A stretch of DNA of 64,000 bases from Paenibacillus timonensis (GCF_009725205.1 NZ_WNZY01000019.1:32509-96508); one strand, 5' to 3'; shown: positions 40,593 through 49,342, counted from the stretch's first letter. The notes: generated by a model from the letters alone, not told the origin. Made by a program: numbers and translations.

Positions 40593-42146
40593 GTGAAGCT
40601 GAACCTTCTATTGAATCCATTATTCATCAAAGAGGTGCAGGGGAAGGTTGAACTGGACATCAGCGGAATCGAAATCGATTCGCGGCGGGTGATGCAAGGG
40701 TGTTTGTTCGTATGCTTGCCAGGTACCGTCTACGATGGACACCAATTTGCGGTTCAGGCGGTTAATGCCGGCGCAATCGCCCTGATCACTGAGAGGAAGC
40801 TGTCAGAGATCCCTTCCCACATTACGACCGTGCAGGTTCCGGATGCGCGGCGGGCATTGGCCATTCTGGCGGATGTATTCTATGGTCGGCCGACAAGCCG
40901 GTTGAAGTTAATCGGGATTACAGGCACAAACGGAAAAACGACGACAACCCATTTAGTCGAGCATATTTTTAATGAAAATGATAAACGAACCGGACTGATT
41001 GGTACGTTGTATATGCGAATCGGGAACTACAGGGAACAGACCGTAAACACCACACCTGAGTCCCATGTGCTGCAGCGGAATTTCCGCACGATGTTGGAAC
41101 ATGGCGCGGAGTATGCGGTGGTTGAGGTATCTTCCCACGCACTTGATATGGGCAGGGTCAGGGGGTGCCAATTCCGCACAGCGGTTTTGACCAATGTCAC
41201 ACATGACCATTTGGATTATCACGAATCGATGGAACGGTACAGCGATACGAAATCACTGCTGTTCTCGCAGCTGGGCAGCGCCTACGGAGATGAGCCGAAG
41301 ATCGCGATTTTGAATGCGGATGATCCGGTTTCTCCCCTATATGCCCGCAAAACAGCCGCTCAGGTCATTACGTATGGCATCAAGAACAGAGCGGACGTTC
41401 GTGCGAGCGAAATCCAGATGAAGCCGGAGGGAACGTCACTCCAGGTGGATACCTTCCAAGGAAGGACCCATCTGAATTTGAAGCTGCTAGGAATATTTAA
41501 CGTGTATAACGCTCTGGCGGCCATCGCGGTAAGCTTGTCGGAGGGAATTCCGCTTCAGCAGGTAAAACGGAGTCTGGAAGCGTTTGAAGGGGTGACGGGA
41601 CGATTCGAACCGATCTACGCCGGACAAGATTTTACCATCATCCTGGATTACGCCCATAATCCGGACGGATTGGAGAATGTACTGCAAACCGCCAAAACAC
41701 TGACGCATGGCAAATTGTACTGTGTATGCGGGTGCGAAGGGGACAAGGACCGGATGAAACGCCCGATCATGGCCCGGGTAGCAGCATCTTACGCGGATTT
41801 CGCGATCTTTACGTCGGATAATACCCGATCGGAAGACCCCGACTCGATCCTTCGCGACATGTTGGAGGGGCTGGAGGGGGGACCCATCCCGAGTAGCGGT
41901 TATTCGGCGGTTGTGGACCGGCGGGAAGCCATTTCGCAGGCCCTTGAACTTGCCCGTCCCGGAGACTGCGTTGTTGTTGCGGGTAGAGGTCATGAGACTC
42001 ACTTGATCGCAAAGGGACAACGGATTCCGTTTGACGATCGCGAGGTGATTTTGAATTTGTTGGGATCCAAGACAACGCTAACGATGCCGCCGGAGTCGTG
42101 GATGGAAGGAAATGTCGTTGTCCACGTACCGGAAGCCTCCTTGTGA
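40593..42146 (+). CDS. MurE-like Mur ligase (UDP-MurNAc-tripeptide synthetase family), outside the dcw cluster
   Basis: A 517-residue cytosolic ligase from a GTG at 40593. Mur ligase domains are in order: N-terminal UDP-binding (ISGIEIDSRRVMQGCLFVCLPG), ATP loop GITGTNGKTTTTH (about residues 109-121), central ATPase (TNVTHDHLDYHESMERYSDTKS), and C-terminal domain (DYAHNPDGLENVL). The amino-acid-selecting motif is D409-N-T-R412 instead of the DNPR of meso-DAP-adding MurE enzymes, which may alter specificity. It has no other peptidoglycan genes around it. It may be a second MurE or an enzyme acting on another UDP-MurNAc-like substrate. Confidence 0.88.
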   Translation: MKLNLLLNPLFIKEVQGKVELDISGIEIDSRRVMQGCLFVCLPGTVYDGHQFAVQAVNAGAIALITERKLSEIPSHITTVQVPDARRALAILADVFYGRPTSRLKLIGITGTNGKTTTTHLVEHIFNENDKRTGLIGTLYMRIGNYREQTVNTTPESHVLQRNFRTMLEHGAEYAVVEVSSHALDMGRVRGCQFRTAVLTNVTHDHLDYHESMERYSDTKSLLFSQLGSAYGDEPKIAILNADDPVSPLYARKTAAQVITYGIKNRADVRASEIQMKPEGTSLQVDTFQGRTHLNLKLLGIFNVYNALAAIAVSLSEGIPLQQVKRSLEAFEGVTGRFEPIYAGQDFTIILDYAHNPDGLENVLQTAKTLTHGKLYCVCGCEGDKDRMKRPIMARVAASYADFAIFTSDNTRSEDPDSILRDMLEGLEGGPIPSSGYSAVVDRREAISQALELARPGDCVVVAGRGHETHLIAKGQRIPFDDREVILNLLGSKTTLTMPPESWMEGNVVVHVPEASL

Positions 42147-42180
42147 GATATCCGCATAGAGATTTGAGAAGGGCGTGAAA

Positions 42181-42267
42181 ATGAAGGGCATTTATGATAA
42201 AATGAAGGGGATTTATGGAAAGGTTGGTGTAAACCATGATTTACCTCCAAAATGGAAAACTCGTTAG
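42181..42267 (+). CDS. Candidate leader peptide 1 (28 aa) upstream of ABC-F gene
   Basis: A small frame MKGIYDKMKGIYGKVGVNHD..., 28 codons, with GAGAAGGG upstream. It contains an internal duplication (MKGIYDK/MKGIYGK). It lies in the 416-bp leader between the MurE-like gene and the ABC-F gene. ABC-F resistance genes often have short leader ORFs whose translation controls attenuation. There is no homology evidence, so it is a candidate only. Confidence 0.4.
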   Translation: MKGIYDKMKGIYGKVGVNHDLPPKWKTR

Positions 42268-42332
42268 GGAACTTCGCTCCGTACACATGTTCAGGATGAA
42301 GCATTGTGCGGAGCTTAATCGGGAAGCTTAGC
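42237..42332 (+). CDS. Candidate leader peptide 2 (31 aa) upstream of ABC-F gene
   Basis: A second small frame, MIYLQNGKLVRELRSVHMF..., 31 codons, preceded by GGAAAGG. It overlaps candidate 1 in another frame. Its stop codon lies in the loop of the hairpin GGAAGC-TTA-GCTTCC, and it also spans GCTCCG, which can pair with CGGAGC. A ribosome stalled here would change the leader fold. Candidate only. Confidence 0.4.
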
Positions 42333-42430
42333 TTCCTGCATTCATCGGTCTAAAGCTAGGCACGGAACGCATAGGGGGGAAGAACCTACGCTTATTCGGA
42401 TGCGGCTTTAAACCGGTAAATGCATGATTT

Positions 42431-42475
42431 AAGGACCAAGGACAATGTTTTGTCCTTGGTCCTTTGTGTTTTTTT
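42431..42475 (+). terminator. First leader terminator (14-bp perfect stem)
   Basis: AAGGACCAAGGACA (42431-42444) pairs perfectly with TGTCCTTGGTCCTT (42451-42464), and a T tract follows at 42468-42475. Confidence 0.9.
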
Positions 42476-42490
42476 ACGGGGTTCCCCCAG

Positions 42491-42537
42491 AGCAGAGGAC
42501 TGGCGCCGTTAGGCGCTTGTTTCTCTGCTTTTTTTTA
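42491..42537 (+). terminator. Second leader terminator
   Basis: AGCAGAG (42491-42497) pairs with CTCTGCT (42523-42529), with an inner GCGCC/GGCGC stem, followed by nine T residues, 26 bases before the ABC-F start. Confidence 0.85.
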
Positions 42538-42562
42538 TTTCAACAGAAGAGAGGTCATTCAC

Positions 42563-44092
42563 ATGAGTTTATTAGAAATGAGCGGCATTACCCATCGTTT
42601 CGCGGACAAGGAACTTTATCGCGCGGCTTCGTTGGAATTACATGCGGGAGAGCATATGGGACTCGTCGGGCAAAACGGCGCGGGAAAAAGCACGCTGATC
42701 CGCATGTTAACCGGCGAGGTGATTCCCGATCAAGGCAGCATCAAATGGCAGCCGCGTCTACGGTTGGGTCATTTGGATCAATATGCCCGGATACCGGGAG
42801 ATGTGACGATCCGCAACTATATGAAAACCGCTTTTGACGAGCTTTATAAGTTGGAACGCAAAATGACCGAGATCTATCAGGAGGTTGCGATCACGGGGGA
42901 TGAGAGCAAGTTGAGACAGGCGGCGTTATGCCAGGAAAAGCTGGATACCGGTGATTTTTACGGGATCGACAGCCGAATTGAACAAACGGCCATGGGCCTG
43001 GGAATTCATGCGATGGGTATGGAGAGGCCGCTGTCGGAGTTAAGCGGCGGCCAAAGGGCTCGGGTTATCTTGGCTAAGTTGCTGCTCAGTGAGCCGGATG
43101 TATTGCTGCTCGATGAGCCGACCAATTTCCTGGACAGGGAGCATGTAGAATGGCTGTCCGGCGCGTTGGTTGCATTCCGTGGCGCTTATGTCATCGTTTC
43201 TCATGATGCCGCGTTCCTCCAGAAGGTCACGAACTGCATCTGTGATATTGAGTTTGGGTCAATCCGGAAATACCCGGGAAGCTACAATAACTATGTACGA
43301 CAGAAGGAACATCTGCGACTCGATTACGAACGACGTTATGAAGCACAGCAGAAGAAAATTGAAACAACGGAAAGCTATATCCGCAAGAACATTGCTGGCG
43401 TTAACAGTAAAATCGCCCAAGGACGGCGCAAGCAACTGGAGCGGATGGAACGTCTGGGACCGCCGGTTCAGACCCATCCACCTGCGTTTCGGTTTCAAGA
43501 GCTGGCGCCACCCGGCCTTATCGCGCTGGAGACACGCCGGCTCGTAGTCGGTTATGGTCAGCCGCTGTTGCCGCCGCTTTCTTTTAAAGTACCAGGCGGT
43601 CAAAAACTGGTGGTAACAGGCTTCAACGGCATTGGCAAGTCGACGTTGCTAAACACGTTGGTTCGGAGGCTGTCTCCCGTATCCGGTGATGCTCGTTTTG
43701 CGGATCGGGTGCATATTGGCTATTTTGAGCAGGACCTTGCTTGGGAGAATCCGACTCTATCGCCGATCCAATATATCTCCGACTATCGTCCCGATTTAGA
43801 CGGCAAGGAGATTCGTAAACAATTGGCTCGTTGCGGGATAAATCAGACGCTGGCCTCACGAGAGATCGGAACGCTGAGCGGCGGGGAACAGTCGAAAGTG
43901 AAATTATGCCGGTTGCTGCTCACCCCTTGCAACTTTTTGATCCTCGACGAACCCACCAATCACCTGGATCAGGTTGCCAAGGAAGCGTTGCGTCAAGCAT
44001 TAATTGAATTCCGCGGCAGCGTGCTGCTGGTCTCCCACGAACGCTCCTTCTACCAGGATTGGGCGGATCGCGTGATGCGCATCGGGAAGTAA
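42563..44092 (+). CDS. ABC-F family ATPase (ribosome-associated, possible antibiotic resistance)
   Basis: 509 residues from ATG 42563 (MSLLEMSGITHRFADKEL) with GAGAGG upstream; the longer open frame from 42464 runs through the terminators and is not used. Two ABC domains without membrane spans: GQNGAGKST / LSGGQRAR / LLLDEPTNFLD, and GFNGIGKST / LSGGEQSK / LILDEPTNHLD. The inter-domain linker ESYIRKNIAGVNSKIAQGRRKQLERMERL is a short arm of the type that enters the ribosomal E site. ABC-F proteins either protect ribosomes from PTC antibiotics or aid translation. The attenuator-like leader favours an inducible resistance role, by inference. Confidence 0.92.
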   Translation: MSLLEMSGITHRFADKELYRAASLELHAGEHMGLVGQNGAGKSTLIRMLTGEVIPDQGSIKWQPRLRLGHLDQYARIPGDVTIRNYMKTAFDELYKLERKMTEIYQEVAITGDESKLRQAALCQEKLDTGDFYGIDSRIEQTAMGLGIHAMGMERPLSELSGGQRARVILAKLLLSEPDVLLLDEPTNFLDREHVEWLSGALVAFRGAYVIVSHDAAFLQKVTNCICDIEFGSIRKYPGSYNNYVRQKEHLRLDYERRYEAQQKKIETTESYIRKNIAGVNSKIAQGRRKQLERMERLGPPVQTHPPAFRFQELAPPGLIALETRRLVVGYGQPLLPPLSFKVPGGQKLVVTGFNGIGKSTLLNTLVRRLSPVSGDARFADRVHIGYFEQDLAWENPTLSPIQYISDYRPDLDGKEIRKQLARCGINQTLASREIGTLSGGEQSKVKLCRLLLTPCNFLILDEPTNHLDQVAKEALRQALIEFRGSVLLVSHERSFYQDWADRVMRIGK

Positions 44093-44116
44093 GGCGTTAG
44101 GAGGAGACATGATCAC

Positions 44117-44151
44117 AAAGGGCGTCCCATTCTTAGTTGGGGCGCCCCTTT
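44117..44151. terminator. Bidirectional terminator between convergent genes
   Basis: AAAGGGCGTCCCA (44117-44129) pairs with TGGGGCGCCCCTTT (44138-44151) with one bulged C. It lies between the ABC-F gene and the convergent glycosyltransferase gene and partly covers the latter's 3' end. Confidence 0.75.
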
Positions 44152-44843
44152 AGTATAATATTGTTCGCTTTGCCGAAATCGAGCGCAACCTTACCCGTGA
44201 GGGCAGCAATCTGCTCGGACAGAACAACTGCACTAACCCCGCAGGAGATCAAAGCGACGTCAAAGCTATCCTTATGTGCAGTAATCCATTTCAGCGTACT
44301 CCGGTACTCTTGCCACTGGTTAAAGGCCAAGGCGTGCACGATATTTTGCTTGTACGGCTTCTTTTCGAGACGTTCCTTGATCTTATGAGCTTCCCGTGTG
44401 AGAATCAAAACCCTCCGACCGGACAGAAGCGACCAGAACTCCTCCATACGGGCCAGTTCCCGATTCACACCGGCATGGCAGATCACGGCGGGTTCGATTC
44501 GGTAATAAGAGAGGATTTGATCGGTTAACGGTCTTTTTAAATAATCCGGTGCGTTGATCGTATTGTCATCAGCGGGCAGAATCCCTACAACAGTGGCCTT
44601 CCGGACGGAAGAAACGACGGCGTTACGCAATGGCAGATTCGGCAAATGGATGCCTTTTTCCCCGCGGTTGGCTTTAATCGCCCATCTTTCCTGAAGCACT
44701 TTTGATAAAGACCAGACGTTTTGCTGAGCCATCACCAAGTTCTCCCCATCGCCGATCCGCACCAAGGAAAACGGCTTCCGGTTCACGACCGCTTCTTCTA
44801 TTCTCTTAAGCAAGTCTCTAGTTTCTAAATAAATTTGAGGCAT
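44133..44843 (-). CDS. GT-D fold glycosyltransferase (DUF1792-type)
   Basis: A protein of about 236 residues. The ATG at 44843 (MPQIYLETRDLLKRI) has AAAGGA upstream at a slightly long distance; the frame is open to a TTG at 44864. The hallmark is PFSLVRIGDGENLVMAQ (the D-G-E of the GT-D family, as in streptococcal DUF1792 enzymes). It is followed by CHAGVNRELARMEEFWSLLSGRRVLILT and FDVALISCGVSAVVLSEQIA. It transfers a sugar from a nucleotide-sugar donor and acts at the inner face of the membrane or in the cytosol. It is part of a group of glycan genes at 44-47 kb. Confidence 0.82.
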   Translation of the reverse strand: MPQIYLETRDLLKRIEEAVVNRKPFSLVRIGDGENLVMAQQNVWSLSKVLQERWAIKANRGEKGIHLPNLPLRNAVVSSVRKATVVGILPADDNTINAPDYLKRPLTDQILSYYRIEPAVICHAGVNRELARMEEFWSLLSGRRVLILTREAHKIKERLEKKPYKQNIVHALAFNQWQEYRSTLKWITAHKDSFDVALISCGVSAVVLSEQIAALTGKVALDFGKANNIILKGRPN

Positions 44844-45087
44844 CGGACATTTCATTCCTTTCAATGGCTTGATAATTCCAGTTTATGATTGCGAGATCTA
44901 TTTGCATTGTGTGCTTGTACCTCTTGGCAAATTTAGGCAGTTCGCTTGACTATTTTCTCAGAGATTTATGGAATACGTCCTGTCCTTCTCTTGTTGCCTA
45001 GCATATAGTGTAAGATCGATAGCTTTGCTATACGACGATAACGAGGATCGCACTCTCGGAAGGTATCACGAAAGGGAGGTATAAGAA

Positions 45088-45777
45088 GTGTCCAAAAAAG
45101 TGGTGATTGATAGCAACTTCAATACGTATGGCTTTAATCCCCAGCGGCTCACGCGCCAATGGTTGGAGAAGCGGATCGAAATCTTCCGCAGCTTCACATT
45201 GAAATCGCTGCAAGCCCAAACCAATTCGGATTTTCTGGCCATCTTCAAAATCGTACCCGAAACGGAAAGGATCGTGACCGAAATTCTAGCCAAGTATCCG
45301 CCGCTTCCCCGTAACGTTTGGTTTGGGACGATTAGCGACAGTGCAGACCGAATTAAAGCCTTTGCTGAGAAAAGCGAATACTTGTATCTTGCTCGAATGG
45401 ATTCCGACGATTTGTTTCACAGAACATACGTCCAGCAGCTTTACGATTTTCGACCCAAAGCGGGAACCGTAGCCTTAATCAATCAGAACGGATACGCTTT
45501 AGATGTCTTAAAGGGAGAAATGGTTCCGATGTTTCGCAAATCCCCGCCTTATTATGTATTTTTGTACAAGACTAAGGAGTATTTATCCGGATACCGCGTC
45601 AAGATTCCGGGCCGCGGCACGCATGGGAGTGTTATTGAATTGCCGCATGAGCTGCTGACCCCTCGCAACTTCGTTGAAGTCAATCACGGGCATAACACAC
45701 AAATGAGACAAATCCCAGAGAAGGGGCGCCTGAATTCCGCGGAACAAAAGAAAGTGCTGAAAGAGTTTATGCAGTAG
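45088..45777 (+). CDS. Putative rhamnosyltransferase-type glycosyltransferase
   Basis: A 229-residue protein from a GTG at 45088 with GGGAGG about 9 bases upstream. It starts with a short beta strand, then RLTRQWLEKRIEIFRSFTLKSLQAQTNSDFLAIFKI, and has the acidic metal motif LYLARMDSDDLFHRTYVQQL, similar to the D-x-D of GT-A-like 'putative rhamnosyl transferase' proteins. Later it reads GRGTHGSVIELPHELL. It is followed 45 bases later by a methyltransferase gene, and the two are probably cotranscribed. The role in a surface polysaccharide or spore glycan is inference. Confidence 0.8.
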   Translation: MSKKVVIDSNFNTYGFNPQRLTRQWLEKRIEIFRSFTLKSLQAQTNSDFLAIFKIVPETERIVTEILAKYPPLPRNVWFGTISDSADRIKAFAEKSEYLYLARMDSDDLFHRTYVQQLYDFRPKAGTVALINQNGYALDVLKGEMVPMFRKSPPYYVFLYKTKEYLSGYRVKIPGRGTHGSVIELPHELLTPRNFVEVNHGHNTQMRQIPEKGRLNSAEQKKVLKEFMQ

Positions 45778-45822
45778 TGGCAGGTTTTCGGAAAACTACG
45801 TTAACAATGGAGGTGAAACAAG

Positions 45823-46551
45823 ATGACGATTTACGATCGGGTAAACGAACGTTATTACGGTCTGATTAATTCGTCGGTATCCCACGAATCGACGCGAGCT
45901 CGTATTCATTGGATATGCCGCGCGGTTACCGGAAGAAAAATACTTGACGTAGGCTGCAGCCAGGGGATTACTTCGATTTTGTTGGCACGCGAAGGACTAA
46001 GCGTAACCGGCGTCGATCTGGAGGTTGATAGCATTCGTTATGCCCGGAGAGAACTGGCCAAAGAGTCGGCTCCGGTACGAGAGAACGTACATTTCTTACT
46101 AACAGATGTGACCGAATGGAAAGCAACCAACCTTTTCGATACGGTGATTTTGGGAGAGATCCTGGAACATTTCGCCAACCCCGCTATTTTACTGCGTCAA
46201 GCCTGCCGGCTTCTGAAGGAGAAAGGCACCTTGGTCATAACGGTACCTTACGGTTATCATCCGTTCTACGATCATAAGCAGACGTTTTATGCAGGGAATC
46301 TCGGGGTTAGCCTGGATCCTTGGTTTGAAGTGAATCAGATGGAACTTCAGCATAAATATTTATGCTGTACCGCCACTAAACGACAGAAAGTTAAAGCAGA
46401 TGGGTCGCCAGACACAACGAAGCTGATGGCATGGGTTGAATTTGACTGCAAGCAGTTTAAGTCTCTGGAGGTAAAGCACCTAGAGGCGATGAGTCAACGT
46501 AAAGCTACTTACGAACAGGCCCTACAGCAGTTAAGAAAACAGAGCAAATAG
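45823..46551 (+). CDS. Class I SAM-dependent methyltransferase
   Basis: A 242-residue protein with AATGGAGGTG upstream. SAM-binding motif I is ILDVGCSQGITSILLAREG, and the acidic loop is VTGVDLEVDSIRYARREL. Motif IV/post-I is TVILGEILEHFANPAILLRQACRLLKEKGTLVITVPYG. It probably methylates a sugar or a glycan end group, given that glycosyltransferase genes are on both sides. The C-terminal part is charged and without known features. A strong terminator follows. Confidence 0.9.
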   Translation: MTIYDRVNERYYGLINSSVSHESTRARIHWICRAVTGRKILDVGCSQGITSILLAREGLSVTGVDLEVDSIRYARRELAKESAPVRENVHFLLTDVTEWKATNLFDTVILGEILEHFANPAILLRQACRLLKEKGTLVITVPYGYHPFYDHKQTFYAGNLGVSLDPWFEVNQMELQHKYLCCTATKRQKVKADGSPDTTKLMAWVEFDCKQFKSLEVKHLEAMSQRKATYEQALQQLRKQSK

Positions 46552-46590
46552 TCTTTCAAGCCTGGGGTAAGGATAAATTTGGCGAGTAAG

Positions 46591-46622
46591 AACCGTCCGA
46601 CGGTTTTGACGGACGGTTTTTT
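46591..46622. terminator. Terminator between convergent genes
   Basis: AACCGTCCG (46591-46599) pairs perfectly with CGGACGGTT (46610-46618), followed by TTTT. It serves the methyltransferase gene and may also serve the convergent glycosyltransferase. Confidence 0.9.
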
Positions 46623-46636
46623 GTGCTGAGTTTCCA

Positions 46637-47245
46637 TTATTTCTTGCGGTTCCGATAAATGTGCGTTTCGGATCCTTCTCTCGGATAGTTATACCAGTAA
46701 GCTACGATTCCCGTGTATTTGCAGGCGGGTTTCTTATCGATTAATAACTTGTGGAAATGCACATCGCCAGGAACCGGGCCTTGGGTACCAAATCGGCTGT
46801 CTCCGATAAAGCTTCTGCGGATAATTTTGAATTGCCCGGACTTGCGATAAGGATCGTCTGTGGATTTTTTCTCGAGAATTTTTCCTAGCCTCGTGACCAT
46901 GTTGTAATAATAAATGTCATACCTGCCATCCACTTGAGCCAGAACTTCGCGAATAGCGGGCAAATAATAATCGTCGCTGTCAATAATGGCCACATAATCG
47001 CCAGTCGCTTCGTCCAGACAACGGTTATAGGCGTGCCCGGCCCCTGTATTTTTTCGGTTTTCCAGGATTCGAAGCTTAGGGCAGTGTTTTTGGTAGTTTT
47101 TGAGAAGAGTTAACGTCTTGTCCGTCGAACCGTCGTCACATATTACGATTTCATACGCATCTTCTTTAGGGATACTGTCGAGCATCCGTACGATCCACGC
47201 TTCGCTATTAAAAGTCGGAGACAGAAAGCTGATTTTCTTCTTCAC
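46637..47245 (-). CDS. Glycosyltransferase family 2 protein
   Basis: A 202-residue protein when started at the GTG at 47245 (MKKKISFLSPTFNSEAWIVRM), which has AGGAGG 7 bases upstream; an in-frame ATG further out at 47278 has no ribosome site. GT-A motifs: VICDDGSTDKTLTLL (nucleotide-binding D-D-G-S-T-D), ENRKNTGAGHAYNRCLDEATGDYVAIIDSDDYYLP (D-S-D-D metal motif). It is shorter than many GT2 proteins and has no membrane anchor. It belongs to the small glycan gene group at 44-47 kb and is convergent to the methyltransferase. Confidence 0.9.
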   Translation of the reverse strand: MKKKISFLSPTFNSEAWIVRMLDSIPKEDAYEIVICDDGSTDKTLTLLKNYQKHCPKLRILENRKNTGAGHAYNRCLDEATGDYVAIIDSDDYYLPAIREVLAQVDGRYDIYYYNMVTRLGKILEKKSTDDPYRKSGQFKIIRRSFIGDSRFGTQGPVPGDVHFHKLLIDKKPACKYTGIVAYWYNYPREGSETHIYRNRKK

Positions 47246-47429
47246 ACGTACACCTCCTAATGGTTTAGATATGTGCAAGCCTTAGCTTGTCGATGCCCCA
47301 GAACCAATGTATGCGAGCGGTTTGGACATGGAGTGTGTTTGTGTTCCAATCGTTTAAATTCAGTTTAACTAACTCAGGTAAGCTCCTAATTGTAGATCAC
47401 ATTGGGTGAAGGATAGGAGGAGGTAACCG

Positions 47430-48461
47430 ATGAATACGAAAATGTCCACCAACATGGCGGGCTTATCTAAACCAGCAATCGAAGCCGATGGACTTGTCAA
47501 AATATTCGGAACAAGCCGTGCCGTGGACGGAGTAGACCTGCGGGTGGAAAGCGGCATGATTTACGGAGTGCTGGGACCTAACGGGGCCGGGAAAACGACA
47601 ACGATCCGTATGTTAGCCACCTTGCTTCGTCCGGATGGGGGATCCGCCCGCATATTCGGACATGATGTCGTCAAGGAGCCGCATATCGTCCGCCAGTTGA
47701 TCGGCGTGACCGGACAGTACGCCTCCGTGGATGAAACGCTGAGCGCTACGGAGAACCTCGTCATTTTCTCCAGACTCCTAGGGTTAGGGCGCAGTGAAGC
47801 TCGCCGAAAAGCGGAGGAGCTGTTGGAGGAATTCGGCTTGTCTGAAGCAGCCAAACGCCCGCTGAAGCATTTCTCCGGCGGGATGCGGCGACGGCTGGAT
47901 TTGGCCGCGAGCTTAATCGCCCAGCCGCCGCTGATCTTCTTGGATGAACCGACCACGGGGTTGGATCCGCGGACGCGGACGCAGATGTGGGATACGATCC
48001 GCCGCTTGGTCGCTTCCGGTTCAACCGTGTTGTTAACGACGCAATACTTGGACGAAGCCGATCAATTGGCGGATCGAATCGCCGTGATCGATCGCGGGCA
48101 GGTCATTGCAGAAGGAACCGTCGACGAGTTGAAGTCCTCGGTTGGTGCCTCGTCGCTGCAGCTAAGAATCAGCAATCCACTTGATCTGACGGAGTCCCGC
48201 CGGATTGTAGAACAGATGCTGGGAGTAACGACGAATATTTCGGCGGAGGCCGGAAAGATCACCGCCCCGCTGGCGGAAGGGGATAAAGTTACCGACCTAT
48301 TAATCGCCTTACGCGAATCGGGTATTGCTTTGATGGAGCTAAGCGTCCAGAAGCCGACGTTGGATGAAGTGTTTTTGACCCTGACTGGGCATGGCGTTGA
48401 AGAAGATGCCGCCGCAGGCACGGACGGTTCCGTACTGAAGCAGAAGGAGGTAATCGCGTGA
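47430..48461 (+). CDS. ABC exporter ATP-binding protein (DrrA-like)
   Basis: A 343-residue ATPase behind AGGAGGTAACCG. Motifs: Walker A GPNGAGKTT, Q-loop VTGQYASVDETLSATENL, signature FSGGMRRRLDLAASL, Walker B LIFLDEPTTGLD, H-loop TTQYLDEADQL. It has the C-terminal DrrA extension (LQLRISNPLDLTESRRIVEQML ... LSVQKPTLDEVFLTLTGH) characteristic of daunorubicin-resistance ATPases. It powers drug or lipid export with the next gene, which overlaps it by 4 bases (GTGA). Confidence 0.95.
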   Translation: MNTKMSTNMAGLSKPAIEADGLVKIFGTSRAVDGVDLRVESGMIYGVLGPNGAGKTTTIRMLATLLRPDGGSARIFGHDVVKEPHIVRQLIGVTGQYASVDETLSATENLVIFSRLLGLGRSEARRKAEELLEEFGLSEAAKRPLKHFSGGMRRRLDLAASLIAQPPLIFLDEPTTGLDPRTRTQMWDTIRRLVASGSTVLLTTQYLDEADQLADRIAVIDRGQVIAEGTVDELKSSVGASSLQLRISNPLDLTESRRIVEQMLGVTTNISAEAGKITAPLAEGDKVTDLLIALRESGIALMELSVQKPTLDEVFLTLTGHGVEEDAAAGTDGSVLKQKEVIA

Positions 48462-49273
48462 ATAGCACGACAGTCAACTCCGAAGCCGCACGGCCTCTGA
48501 AGAACCACACGAGCTTCCGTCAATCGCTCCGCCATTCGTTGACCATGGCGTATCGGGGCTTACTTAAAATCAAGCGAACACCGGAACAACTGTTTGACGT
48601 AACGATTCAGCCGATCATTTTTACGTTGATGTTCACTTATATTTTTGGCGGGGCGATCTCGGGGGATGTTTTAAGTTATTTGCCGGTCATTATCCCGGGG
48701 ATTTTGGTGCAGACCGTGATCTCGACGTCGATCGTCACCGGGGTGCAACTACGCGAGGATATGGAGAAGGGCGTCTTCGACCGTTTCAAGTCGTTGCCGA
48801 TCGCTCGGATTGCGCCGCTGGCCGGCGCCTTGTTGGCCGACACGGTCCGCTATACGATCGCCACGGTCTTAACGTTCGCAATGGGATACCTCATGGGATA
48901 TCGGCCGGATGGAGGCCTTGCGTATGTCGCCCTTGCTGCGCTGCTCGTCATCGTTTGCTCCTGGTCGATCAGTTGGATATTCGCTTTTTTTGGGGTTATC
49001 GCACGGACGGCATCCAGCGTACAAGGCATTTCAATGATCGTGTTGTTTCCGTTGACGTTCTTATCCAATGCGTTCGTTCCAGTCGAAACGATGCCGAAAT
49101 GGCTAGGGTGGTTTGCGAACGTGAATCCGATCTCGCATCTAGTAACCGCGGTTCGGGAGTTAGTCAATACAGGGACCGTGGGCGGGGATCTGGTGACATC
49201 CTTGCTCGGGGCCGCCGTCATTGTGGCTGTATTTGCACCGATAACCGTTCGAGCATATATGCGTCGCACCTAA
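48458..49273 (+). CDS. ABC-2 type exporter permease (DrrB-like)
   Basis: A 271-residue membrane protein from a GTG that overlaps the ATPase stop. Six spans; the ABC-2 motif region reads TPEQLFDVTIQPIIFTLMFTYIFGGAI, followed by REDMEKGVFDRFKSLPIARIAPL (the conserved E-x-G-x-x-x-R-x-x-x-x-P loop) and LTFLSNAFVPVETMPKWLGWFANVNPISHLVTAVRELVN. It forms the export channel with the DrrA-like ATPase. A 16-bp terminator follows. Confidence 0.94.
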   Translation: MNSTTVNSEAARPLKNHTSFRQSLRHSLTMAYRGLLKIKRTPEQLFDVTIQPIIFTLMFTYIFGGAISGDVLSYLPVIIPGILVQTVISTSIVTGVQLREDMEKGVFDRFKSLPIARIAPLAGALLADTVRYTIATVLTFAMGYLMGYRPDGGLAYVALAALLVIVCSWSISWIFAFFGVIARTASSVQGISMIVLFPLTFLSNAFVPVETMPKWLGWFANVNPISHLVTAVRELVNTGTVGGDLVTSLLGAAVIVAVFAPITVRAYMRRT

Positions 49274-49276
49274 ATC

Positions 49277-49312
49277 AACAAAGCCGGAAGACAAGAGTCT
49301 TCCGGCTTTGTT
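49277..49312. terminator. 16-bp perfect hairpin terminator
   Basis: AACAAAGCCGGAAGAC (49277-49292) and GTCTTCCGGCTTTGTT (49297-49312) are exact inverses with an AAGA loop. It lies between the convergent exporter and lyase genes and can act both ways. Confidence 0.93.
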
Positions 49313-49342
49313 GCGTTCGGGTAGGGTTATTCACATCGCCTT

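Larger units (their letters stand above)
42324..42540 (+). promoter_or_regulatory. Structured attenuator leader of the ABC-F gene
   Basis: The leader contains, in order: a hairpin GGAAGC-TTA-GCTTCC (about 42324); a long interrupted stem pairing TGCATT..CGGT..AAAGC (from about 42338) with GCTTT..ACCG..AATGCA (to about 42425); then two complete rho-independent terminators. This is more than is needed to end the upstream gene and fits transcription attenuation of the ABC-F gene. The inducer is unknown. Confidence 0.6.

Noticed and set aside
42464..42562. N-terminal extension of the ABC-F protein
   Set aside because: The extra 33 codons run through two rho-independent terminators; the ATG at 42563 has its own ribosome site and starts with the usual ABC domain.
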